This document shows, one piece after another, positions 16,363 to 24,186 of a stretch of 64,000 bases of DNA (position 1 is the stretch's first letter; every line of letters starts with the position of its first letter). The position numbers and the translations under genes are program-made. The notes under the pieces were generated by a model that saw only the letters and a list, made by a program, of their open reading frames with translations, was not told the DNA's origin and did not search any database. Source of the DNA: Nocardia goodfellowii (GTDB lineage: Bacteria > Actinomycetota > Actinomycetes > Mycobacteriales > Mycobacteriaceae); contig NZ_JAGGMR010000001.1 in the NCBI RefSeq assembly GCF_017875645.1, positions 5,084,001-5,148,000 on the forward strand, read 5' to 3'.

Positions 16363-17973
16363 ATGACCGACTTGGTTTTTCGAGACATCGACATCATCGA
16401 CGGCACGGGCGGGCCCCGGTACCGCGGTGACGTCCACATCGACCACGGGCGCATCAGCGCGATCACCGAGCCCGGTACCTGGACGGGGGACGCACAGGTC
16501 ATCGCCGCGCCCGGGTCCGTTCTCGCGCCGGGTTTCATCGATATGCACGCGCACTCGGATCTGCATCTGCTCACCGATCCGGGGCACTTCCCGAAGGTGA
16601 GCCAGGGCATCACCACCGAGGTGATCGGGCAGGACGGGTTGTCCTACGCCCCGATCGACGATCCGAGTCTGGCGGTGCTGCGCCGCCAGATCGCGGGCTG
16701 GAACGGCAATCCCGTCGATCTGGACTTCTCCTGGCGCAGCGTCGGCCAGTATCTGGACCGGCTCGATCAGGGCATCACGCCGAACGCCGCCTACCTGGTG
16801 CCGCAGGGCACGCTGCGGCTGCTGGTCGTCGGGAGCGAGCAGCGTCCGGCGACGGTGCCGGAGATCCGCCGCATGCGGGAGTTGCTCGCTCAGGGACTCG
16901 GCGAGGGTGCGGTCGGTATGTCGAGCGGGCTCACCTATACGCCCGGAATGTACGCGGACACCAGCGAATTGGCCGCGTTGTGCGAGGTCGTCGCCGAGTA
17001 CGGCGGATACTTCGCCCCGCACACCCGCTCCTACGGCAAAGGCGCGCTCGAGGCCTACGCCGAAATGATCGATCTGGCCCGCCGTACCGGCTGCGCGCTG
17101 CATCTGACCCACGCCACCATGAACTTCGGCGTGAACCGCGGCCGCGCACCGGAATTCCTGGCGCTGATCGACGCCGCCCGCGCCGAGGGCTGCGACATCA
17201 CGCTCGACACCTATCCGTATCTGCCCGGCTCGACCACGCTGTCGGCGCTGCTGCCGAGCTGGGCGATGTCCGGCGGCCCCGACGCGGCGCTGGCCCGCAT
17301 CGACGATCCGGCCCTGCGGGCGCGAATCGCCTTGGACGTCAACGTGCACGGCTCCGACGGCTGCCATGGCGTCACGGTGGAGTGGGAGACCATCCAGATC
17401 AGCGGCGTCGCGAATTCGGCGCTGGACCGCTATGTCGGCAAGACCGTCGCGCAGATCGCCTCGGACAGCGGCACGCCGCCGGTCGAGGTGTTCTTCGACC
17501 TGCTCCGCCGCGATCAGCTGGCCACCACGATTCTGCAGCACGTCGGCCACGAGGAGAACGTGCGCGCGATCATGGCGGACCCGGGCCACATGGGCGGCAG
17601 CGACGCGCTGCTCGTCGGTGACCGCCCGCATCCCCGCGCGTGGGGCACCTTCCCGCGCTACCTCGGTCACTATGTCCGTGATCTGGGCGTGCTCGGGCTC
17701 GAGGACTGCGTGCACCATCTCACCGGCCGGCCCGCCGAACGTCTCCGGCTCACCGACCGCGGCCGTGTCTTCCCCGGTTATGCCGCCGACCTGGTGCTGT
17801 TCGATCCGGCGACGATCACCGATACCGCGACCTTCGAGCAGCCGAAGCAGCAGGCGCGCGGTATCCAGCACGTGCTGGTCAACGGGGAGTTCGTGATCAA
17901 GGACGGTGCGCCGACCGGCGCGCTCGCCGGCCGGGCGCTGCGGCGGCAGACCTCGGGAAAGGAGACAGTGTGA
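16363..17973 (+). CDS. N-acyl-D-amino-acid deacylase (amidohydrolase)
   Basis: 536 residues. Features: amidohydrolase N-terminal beta domain; metal motif IDMHAHSD (about residues 62-69); a further His in CALHLTHATMN; HVGHEENVRAIM and DPGHMGGSDALLVGD toward the C-terminus; and the closing ADLVLFDPATI typical of D-aminoacylases. The reaction is hydrolysis of the amide in N-acyl-D-amino acids. Here it lies 12 nt downstream of the PLP enzyme gene and overlaps the aldolase gene by 4 nt, so deacylation probably precedes deamination in one pathway, for example N-acetyl-D-glucosaminate to D-glucosaminate. The acyl group and exact substrate are inference. Confidence 0.9.
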   Translation: MTDLVFRDIDIIDGTGGPRYRGDVHIDHGRISAITEPGTWTGDAQVIAAPGSVLAPGFIDMHAHSDLHLLTDPGHFPKVSQGITTEVIGQDGLSYAPIDDPSLAVLRRQIAGWNGNPVDLDFSWRSVGQYLDRLDQGITPNAAYLVPQGTLRLLVVGSEQRPATVPEIRRMRELLAQGLGEGAVGMSSGLTYTPGMYADTSELAALCEVVAEYGGYFAPHTRSYGKGALEAYAEMIDLARRTGCALHLTHATMNFGVNRGRAPEFLALIDAARAEGCDITLDTYPYLPGSTTLSALLPSWAMSGGPDAALARIDDPALRARIALDVNVHGSDGCHGVTVEWETIQISGVANSALDRYVGKTVAQIASDSGTPPVEVFFDLLRRDQLATTILQHVGHEENVRAIMADPGHMGGSDALLVGDRPHPRAWGTFPRYLGHYVRDLGVLGLEDCVHHLTGRPAERLRLTDRGRVFPGYAADLVLFDPATITDTATFEQPKQQARGIQHVLVNGEFVIKDGAPTGALAGRALRRQTSGKETV

Positions 17974-18596
17974 ACGACACCAGCGCGATGGAGGTCATCC
18001 GCGCCGATCGTGTGCTCAGCGTGGTCCGCGCGCCGGCGATCCCGGATCCGGCCGCGTTGGCGGATGCCTTGGCGCGCTCCGGGATTCGCACCCTGGAGCT
18101 CACTTTCACGACGCCGGGTGTGCTCGGATACCTGCGGGTGGCCGCGGCCGTCGAGGGCGCGATGGTCGGTGTCGGGACCGTCCTGCACGCCGACCAGGCC
18201 GAAGCCGCCATCGAGCACGGCGCGCGGTTCCTGGTGACTCCCGGTGTCCGCCCGGAGGTCGCCGCGGTCGCCGCCGCGCGCGGCATACCGGTGGTCATGG
18301 GCGCGTTCACACCCACCGAGGTACTCACCGCACTCGATCTCGGGGCCGCCGCGGTGAAGATCTTTCCGGCGCGGGCCCTCGGCCCGGGCTATCTGAAAGA
18401 CCTGCGCGGTCCCTTCCCTGATGTGGCGCTCATCCCCTCCGGAGGCGTCAACGCGGGCAACGCCGCGGAATTCCTCGCCTGCGGGGCCGTCGCGGTCACC
18501 GCGGGCACCGATGTCGTTGCCCCTTCCGACGTCGCCGCGGGCCGATGGTCCGACATCGCCTCGCGCGCGGCGTCATTCGTTCGATCCATGAATTGA
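17970..18596 (+). CDS. KDPG/4-hydroxy-2-oxoglutarate-type aldolase
   Basis: 208 residues, the normal length for the Eda family. Conserved points are RTLELTFTTPG (catalytic Glu), MVGVGTVLHADQ, FLVTPGVRPEV and the Schiff-base lysine in AAVKIFPARALGPGYLKDLRGP, then IPSGGVNAGNAAEFL. It cleaves 2-keto-3-deoxy-6-phosphogluconate to pyruvate and glyceraldehyde-3-phosphate. The GTG start overlaps the deacylase stop (GTGA), so translation is coupled. The divergent kinase would supply its phosphorylated substrate. Use of 4-hydroxy-2-oxoglutarate or KDPGal cannot be excluded. Confidence 0.92.
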   Translation: MNDTSAMEVIRADRVLSVVRAPAIPDPAALADALARSGIRTLELTFTTPGVLGYLRVAAAVEGAMVGVGTVLHADQAEAAIEHGARFLVTPGVRPEVAAVAAARGIPVVMGAFTPTEVLTALDLGAAAVKIFPARALGPGYLKDLRGPFPDVALIPSGGVNAGNAAEFLACGAVAVTAGTDVVAPSDVAAGRWSDIASRAASFVRSMN

Positions 18597-18610
18597 GAGG
18601 TACCCCGGTC

Positions 18611-20080
18611 ATGACCGCCACCGTCGACTGGCTCCGCGACACCACCCCCGGGCTACTAGTGCTCTGCGGTCTCGCGATCGCAGTCCTGCTGTTCGCCATC
18701 ATCAAGATCAAACTAGAACCGTTCATCGCACTGCTGCTCACCGGTCTCGGGCTCGCGCTCGCCGCCGGCCTGCCGGTGTCGCAGATCGTCGGCACGGCCA
18801 TCAAGGCCGGTGATTCCCTGCTGGAGACCGGTTTCGGTGGGATCCTGGGGCACATCGCGGTCATCATCGGACTCGGGACCGTGCTCGGCGCGATCCTCGA
18901 GCAGTCCGGTGGGGCCGATGTGCTGACCGGAAAGCTGCTGAAGCTCTTCGGTGAGAAGGGCGCTCCGATGGCCATGGGCCTGCTCGGGCTCATCTTCGGC
19001 ATCCCGGTCTTCTTCGATATCGGCATCTTCGTGCTGGCGCCGCTGATCTACGTCGCCGCCAAGCGCGGTGGGCGGTCGCTGGTGCTGTACGCGATGCCGA
19101 TGCTGGCGGGTCTGTCGATGACGCACGCGTTCCTGCCGCCGCATCCGGGACCGGTCGCGCTGGGCGGCCTGCTCGGGGTGAGCCTCGGCTGGCTGATCCT
19201 GATGGGATTCGTCTGCGGTATCCCGGGTTTCATCGCCGCCGGTCTGGTGTGGGGCTCCTACATCGGCAAGCGGATCATCGTCGAGGTACCCGATGAGTTC
19301 CTGGTGCGCGCGGACGGCTCGCGGACCGACGGCGAGGAGTCCGGCAAGCCCGGCGAGGGGCCCGGCACCGCGACGGATCCGGCGACCACGACGGTCGCGA
19401 CCAAGCCGCCGTCGGCCGGGCTGATCGGCGCGATCATCGCGATCCCACTGGTGCTCATTCTCGGCGCGACCTTCGGAACCCAGCTGCTGGCCAAGGATTC
19501 GCGGCTGCTGCAAGTGCTGACCTTCCTGGGCACGCCCGCCGTCGCGCTGCTGATCGCGGTGCTCATCGCCTTCTACGTGCTCGGTATCCGGCGCGGATCG
19601 AGCGTGCAGCAACTCAGCACGCTGACCGCGGAGTCGCTGCGACCGGTCGGCATGCTGCTGCTGGTCGTCGGCGCGGGCGCGTTCTTCGGCAAGGTCATCT
19701 CGGCCACCGGCATCGGCACCGCACTCGCCGAGACCATGTCCGATGCGGGGCTGCCGGTGATCGTGCTGGCCTACATCATCAGCTGTGGTCTGCGCGTCGC
19801 GCAGGGTTCGGCGACCGTCGCCATCGTCACCACCGGCGGCATCGTCGCGCCGTTGGTCGCCGGGAACGACTATTCGCAGATGTCAATCGCGTTGATCGCG
19901 ATGGCCATCGCGGCCGGGTCGATCATCCTCAGCCACGTCAACGACGGCGGCTTCTGGATCATCGCGAAGTACTTCAACCTCACCGTGAAGCAGACGTTGC
20001 AGACCTGGACGGTGCTCGAAACCATCCTGTCCGTGGTGAGTTTCGCGGTGGCGGCCGTGCTGTTCGCGTTCGTCAGCTAG
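18611..20080 (+). CDS. GntP-family permease (gluconate/sugar-acid:H+ symporter)
   Basis: 489 residues with about 12-14 membrane segments. GntP family features: LEPFIALLLTGLGLALAAGLP at the start, GLIFGIPVFFDIGIFVLAPLIY, LSMTHAFLPPHPGPVAL, and a C-terminal LSHVNDGGFWIIAKYFNLTVKQTLQTWTVLETI. A hydrophilic loop rich in Gly/Thr/Pro (about residues 230-275) separates the halves. It closes the plus-strand operon and would import the pathway substrate. GntP members carry gluconate, idonate, glycerate or D-serine, so the ligand must be inferred from context. The convergent response-regulator gene ends 16 nt away with no clear hairpin. Confidence 0.92.
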   Translation: MTATVDWLRDTTPGLLVLCGLAIAVLLFAIIKIKLEPFIALLLTGLGLALAAGLPVSQIVGTAIKAGDSLLETGFGGILGHIAVIIGLGTVLGAILEQSGGADVLTGKLLKLFGEKGAPMAMGLLGLIFGIPVFFDIGIFVLAPLIYVAAKRGGRSLVLYAMPMLAGLSMTHAFLPPHPGPVALGGLLGVSLGWLILMGFVCGIPGFIAAGLVWGSYIGKRIIVEVPDEFLVRADGSRTDGEESGKPGEGPGTATDPATTTVATKPPSAGLIGAIIAIPLVLILGATFGTQLLAKDSRLLQVLTFLGTPAVALLIAVLIAFYVLGIRRGSSVQQLSTLTAESLRPVGMLLLVVGAGAFFGKVISATGIGTALAETMSDAGLPVIVLAYIISCGLRVAQGSATVAIVTTGGIVAPLVAGNDYSQMSIALIAMAIAAGSIILSHVNDGGFWIIAKYFNLTVKQTLQTWTVLETILSVVSFAVAAVLFAFVS

Positions 20081-20096
20081 TCCCGCGGCACCGTAC

Positions 20097-20738
20097 CTAC
20101 GCCGGCCCGCGCCTGGGCAGCAGACCGCGATCCATGGCGACGACGACGGCGTGGGTACGGTCGCTCACGTCGAGCTTGGCGAAAATGCGCAGCAGGTGCG
20201 TTTTCACGGTGGCCTCGGCGATGGTGAGGCGGATGCCGATCTCGGGGTTGGAGAGGCCGTCGGCCACCGCGTGCAGCACATCGATCTCCCGGGCGGTCAG
20301 GGTCACCGGGCCGGGGCGGCGGATGCGGGCGACCAGTCGTTCGGCCACGCGGGGCGCCAGGACGGTGCTGCCGCGTGCCGCGGCGTGGATGGCCTCGACG
20401 AGCTGCTCGCGGCTGGTGTCCTTGAGCAGATAGCCGATGGCTCCCGCCGCCATGGCCCGCTCGATATCGGCGTCGGTGTCGTAGGTGGTGAGGATCAGCA
20501 CGCGCGTGCTGCTACGCCCGGCGATTTCGCGGGTGGCCGTGACACCGTCCAGCACCGGCATCCGCAGATCCAGCAGCGCCACATCGGGTTTGAGTCGTTC
20601 GACGAGCGCGATCGCCTCGCTGCCGTCCGCGGCTTCGCCGACGATGTCGATGCTGGGTTCGGCGGCCAGCAGGGCTACCAGACCCGCGCGCATGACCAGA
20701 TGGTCGTCGGCCAGGATCAAGCGGAGGCGTTCGGCCAT
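20097..20738 (-). CDS. NarL/LuxR-type response regulator
   Basis: 213 residues. Receiver domain with the acidic pair DD (residues 11-12), phosphoacceptor Asp57 in VALLDLRMP, Thr in LILTTYD and Lys in YLLKDTS. It is followed by a LuxR-type helix-turn-helix (LTAREIDVLHAVADGLSNPEIGIRLTIAEATVKTHLLRIFAKLDVSDRTHAV). It lies 1 nt after the sensor kinase gene and in the same operon as an MMPL exporter, which is its likely target. The signal is unknown. Confidence 0.95.
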   Translation of the reverse strand: MAERLRLILADDHLVMRAGLVALLAAEPSIDIVGEAADGSEAIALVERLKPDVALLDLRMPVLDGVTATREIAGRSSTRVLILTTYDTDADIERAMAAGAIGYLLKDTSREQLVEAIHAAARGSTVLAPRVAERLVARIRRPGPVTLTAREIDVLHAVADGLSNPEIGIRLTIAEATVKTHLLRIFAKLDVSDRTHAVVVAMDRGLLPRRGPA

Positions 20739-20739
20739 G

Positions 20740-21912
20740 TCAGTTCCGATCGTTCGTGGGCAGCGACGCGAAGATCCGGGCGCCTTCGCCGGGTGCGCTG
20801 GTCACGGTCAGTTCGCCGCCGAGTTCGGCGAGGCGGTTACGCATGCCGTGCAGGCCGAAGCCGCGGGCCTCGTGCGGTGTGAATCCGATTCCATCATCGG
20901 TGATTTCGAGTTCCACGCCGGACGCTCCGCGGCCCAGCACAATGCTCACCGTGCTCGCCTGCGCATGCTTGCGCACATTCGCCAGCGATTCCTGGGTACA
21001 GCGCAGCAGCGCGATCCGGGTGGGCTGATCGCACTCGATATCGGCGAGTTCCGCGTGCACGGTGAGTCCGGTGTCCTCGACGTAGCGATCCACGATGCGC
21101 CGCAGCGACCGCGCGATCCCCTCGCTCGCGCCCCCACCGGCCGGCGCGGCGCCGACGAGAACTCTGGCCTCGGTCAGGTTCTCGCGGGCCGTACGCTCGA
21201 TCGAGAGCAACTGTTTGGCGCTCGTCGCCGGATCGGTCCGGAGACCGCCGCGCGCCGCCTCGGCCAGCACGATGATGGACGCGAACCCCTGGGCGAGGGT
21301 GTCGTGAATTTCGCGGGCGAGCCGCTCGCGCTCCTCGGCCGCGCCCTGGCGCTGGTGCGCGGCGGCCAGCTCCGATTGCGCGCGTTCCAGTTCCGCGCCG
21401 AGCAGGCGGGCGCGCTCGTCGGCCTGCTCGAGCACGCGGTCCAGCCATAGTCCGAACAGGACGCCGCCCGCCAGGCCGATCAGGGTGAACACCGCGTTGC
21501 CGGGCGAGAACGGCGCACCGACGAGAGTTCCGAGCAGTGTGGCCGCCGCACCCGCACCGAGGTAGCCGATCGCCTGCCGCGGGGTCGCGGTGTGGATCCA
21601 GAACATCGGTAGCGAGACGATGAAGAAGGCCGCACCGCCGTCGAGCAGGATGGCCGTCGTGCCGAGCACCAGGACGAGCAGAACCAGGAACCCGTTCGGC
21701 CGGACCAGCGGATTGCGTGGAAACACTTGCAGCAGCAGGTAACTTACGCCGAGCACGGCGACCAGCGCCCACGTGCCGTACTTGGTGAGATCGACCCGAT
21801 CGTGCACCGCGATCATCGGCGGGCCGAGGCCGAACAGCACCCAGCAGCCGATATACCACCGCCGCAGGACGTGGATCCGGGACCGGTTCTCGGTTCGCGG
21901 CGGTGGGTTCAT
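20740..21912 (-). CDS. Sensor histidine kinase (HisKA_3 type)
   Basis: 390 residues. An N-terminal sensor region has about five or six membrane segments and little extracellular sequence, a design often seen in envelope-stress or membrane-state sensors. It is followed by a coiled dimerisation helix, the phosphorylated His in EERERLAREIHDTLAQGFASIIVLAE, and an HATPase domain with ITDDGIGFTPHEARGFGLHGMRNRLAELGGEL. ATG 21912 is chosen over an upstream ATG because the longer form runs into the MMPL gene. Partner of the adjacent response regulator. Confidence 0.95.
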   Translation of the reverse strand: MNPPPRTENRSRIHVLRRWYIGCWVLFGLGPPMIAVHDRVDLTKYGTWALVAVLGVSYLLLQVFPRNPLVRPNGFLVLLVLVLGTTAILLDGGAAFFIVSLPMFWIHTATPRQAIGYLGAGAAATLLGTLVGAPFSPGNAVFTLIGLAGGVLFGLWLDRVLEQADERARLLGAELERAQSELAAAHQRQGAAEERERLAREIHDTLAQGFASIIVLAEAARGGLRTDPATSAKQLLSIERTARENLTEARVLVGAAPAGGGASEGIARSLRRIVDRYVEDTGLTVHAELADIECDQPTRIALLRCTQESLANVRKHAQASTVSIVLGRGASGVELEITDDGIGFTPHEARGFGLHGMRNRLAELGGELTVTSAPGEGARIFASLPTNDRN

Positions 21913-21917
21913 TTCGA

Positions 21918-24074
21918 TCAGCCTACTTTCACCGGTGCGCGGCCCGCGGCGGTGGCGGCGACGGCTCTGGGCCACCAGGTCCGATCACCAAGAAGCAGCA
22001 GCAGCGCGGGCAGGATCACGATTCGGATGACGAACGCGTCGAGCAGCACGGCCGCCGCGAGCGCGAAACCCATCTGTTTCATCTCCATGATGTGCAGCGG
22101 GACGAAGCTGGCGAACACCGTCACCATGACGAACGCGGCGCTGGTGACCACTCCGGCCGAACCGCCGACACCGTCGAGCACGGCCTGCCGGGTGGACGCA
22201 CCGTTGTCCACCGCCTCCTGGATGCGGCTCAGCACGAACACCTGATAGTCCATCGACAGGCCGAACAGAATCACGAACAGCAGCAACGGAACCCGGGAAC
22301 CGATCGTGCCGGTCGAATCGAAATCGAGCAGCGACTCGGCCCAGGTGTGCTGGAAGACCACGGTCAGCAGACCCAGCGCGGCGCCCGCCGAGAGCAGGTT
22401 CAGCACCACGCCGACCAGACCGAGCACCACGGATCGGAATGCCACGGCGGTCAGGGCGAAGGTCATCATTAGCAGCGCCGCGATGATCAGCGGCAGTTTT
22501 CGTTTCTGGTGGTCCGGATAGTCCGCGTAGCGGGCTACGTCGCCGGTCACCGCGTAGTCGAGATCGCCGAGCGCGCCGATCGTGGCGGGCACATAGTCCG
22601 CACGTACGCGTTCCAGTGAACGCAGCGCCGCACTGTCGCTGACGTGATGCGGCACCGGTAGTTGGAGCAGGCTGACCCGCGCGTCGGCGGAGGTGCGCAG
22701 CGTGGCGGTACCGGTCAGCGCCGGGTCGGCCGCGGCTCGTCCGGCCAAGGCGCGCAGCGCGCTCGTGACCTCGGCGGCCCGGGCCGGGTCCGCGGCCACC
22801 ACGACCTGATGCATCGACTTCAGTTCCGGGAAAGCGGCATTCAGATGATCGAAGGTCTGCATGGCGGGGAGGGAGCGCGGGTGGGTCTCCCGTCCCATAT
22901 CGGTCAGGCGCAGGCCGAGCAGCGGTGCGGTGAGCGCGAGCATGGCCAACACCGAAACAGTCAGTGCGACAGCGGGTTTCGCCGCGATCCGGCGTAGGGC
23001 CCAGGCGGTGATCCGTCCACCCTCGCGCGCTTCGCGGTGGGCGGGCGTCTTACCGGCGGCGCGCCGCTCGGCGCGCTCGGTGAGCACGGTCAGCAGTGCG
23101 GGCAGCGCGGTCAGCGAACTGGCCACCGAGACCAGGGTGACCAGGATCGCGGCGGTCGCGATCGAGGAGAAGATCACGTCGTCGGCGAGATACAGGGTCG
23201 CCGCCGAGACCGCGACGGCGAGCCCCGACACGACGACGGCTCGGCCCGAGGTCGCGGCCGCTATCTCGACCAGCTCCCGGGAAGCCGGCCGGCCACCGGA
23301 GCGCGCGCGTTCCTCGCGCGCCCGCTTCAGATAGAAGAGGGTGTAGTCGACGCCGACCGCCAACCCGATGAGCAAGATGATGTTGGTGCCGACGCCGTTG
23401 TCCGGGAACAGATGCGATGCGGGCATGGCCAACCCGATGGCGGCGACGATGGACGACACCGCCAGCAGCAACGGCACCAGCGCCATGGCCACCGATCGGA
23501 AGACGACGAGCAGGGTGAGCAAGGTGACCGGCACGGCGATCATTTCGGTACGAACCAGGTCGCGCCCGCGCAACGCGTCGACCGCACTGCTGATCGAGGG
23601 GCCGCCGGTCTCCTCGATCAGCAGTCCGGGGTACGCCTGCCGTACCTGCTCGGTTTGTGCCCGCAACGCCGCCACGTGCCGATCGGCGTCCAACTCCGCA
23701 CCGGCCATGGTCACATCGACCCGCATCGCCGTCCCGTCGGCGGAATACACCGGCGCGGCAACGGATTCGACTTCCGGCAGTGCCCGCATCCGGTCGGTGA
23801 TCTCGCGCGCCGCGGTGGCCGCGGCCGCGTCCAACCGGGTCCCGTGGCCGGTGATCAACACGCGTTCGATCGGCTGCTGCTGCAATCCGCCCGAGGTGGC
23901 TATCGCCTCCCCGCGCCCGGCCTCGCCGATCCAGAAGTCCTCGGTCGCCGCGGGTTTCGTGCCGATACCGAGCCCGATCCCGAGACACAGCGCCACGAAC
24001 ACAAACCATCCGACTATGGCGAGCCAGGGCCGGCGCGCACTCCAACCGGCTATGGCTACCAGGTGATTTCGCAT
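21918..24074 (-). CDS. MMPL/RND-family transporter
   Basis: 718 residues with the two-fold RND architecture: a membrane segment near residue 20, a large extracytoplasmic domain, a block of five to six helices (about 170-340) containing IGLAVGVDYTLFYLKRAREE, a second extracytoplasmic domain, and a second block with VILFGLSMDYQVFVLSRIQEAV. The GxxxDY motifs hold the proton-relay Asp residues. MMPL proteins export lipids or small molecules. It is the first gene of the operon MMPL-kinase-regulator (5 nt gap to the kinase), so the two-component system probably controls it. Substrate unknown. Confidence 0.93.
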   Translation of the reverse strand: MRNHLVAIAGWSARRPWLAIVGWFVFVALCLGIGLGIGTKPAATEDFWIGEAGRGEAIATSGGLQQQPIERVLITGHGTRLDAAAATAAREITDRMRALPEVESVAAPVYSADGTAMRVDVTMAGAELDADRHVAALRAQTEQVRQAYPGLLIEETGGPSISSAVDALRGRDLVRTEMIAVPVTLLTLLVVFRSVAMALVPLLLAVSSIVAAIGLAMPASHLFPDNGVGTNIILLIGLAVGVDYTLFYLKRAREERARSGGRPASRELVEIAAATSGRAVVVSGLAVAVSAATLYLADDVIFSSIATAAILVTLVSVASSLTALPALLTVLTERAERRAAGKTPAHREAREGGRITAWALRRIAAKPAVALTVSVLAMLALTAPLLGLRLTDMGRETHPRSLPAMQTFDHLNAAFPELKSMHQVVVAADPARAAEVTSALRALAGRAAADPALTGTATLRTSADARVSLLQLPVPHHVSDSAALRSLERVRADYVPATIGALGDLDYAVTGDVARYADYPDHQKRKLPLIIAALLMMTFALTAVAFRSVVLGLVGVVLNLLSAGAALGLLTVVFQHTWAESLLDFDSTGTIGSRVPLLLFVILFGLSMDYQVFVLSRIQEAVDNGASTRQAVLDGVGGSAGVVTSAAFVMVTVFASFVPLHIMEMKQMGFALAAAVLLDAFVIRIVILPALLLLLGDRTWWPRAVAATAAGRAPVKVG

Positions 24075-24132
24075 GCCCTGAATGCTGCTCGGTCACCGCC
24101 CGCCGCCGACAGCATCGACCGGTCGAACTTCG

Positions 24133-24152
24133 TGTCCACCGGTCGGTGGACA
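24133..24152. promoter_or_regulatory. Perfect inverted repeat upstream of the MMPL gene
   Basis: TGTCCACCG-GT-CGGTGGACA: 9-bp arms around 2 bp, 59-78 bp upstream of the MMPL start and 35 bp downstream of the preceding minus-strand stop. The short loop and the position favour a TetR-type operator over a terminator, but both are possible. Confidence 0.5.
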
Positions 24153-24186
24153 GCCGGCGGCAGCTACGTGCGTTGGCCAGAAGTTC

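Noticed and set aside
14932..17871. Long upstream extension of the minus-strand kinase frame
   Set aside because: The frame stays open only because it is antisense to the dehydratase and deacylase genes; the PfkB domain begins at GTG 14931 with a ribosome site.
18713..19612. 299-codon frame antisense to the GntP permease
   Set aside because: Gln/His/Arg-rich reverse-frame artefact opposite clear membrane helices.
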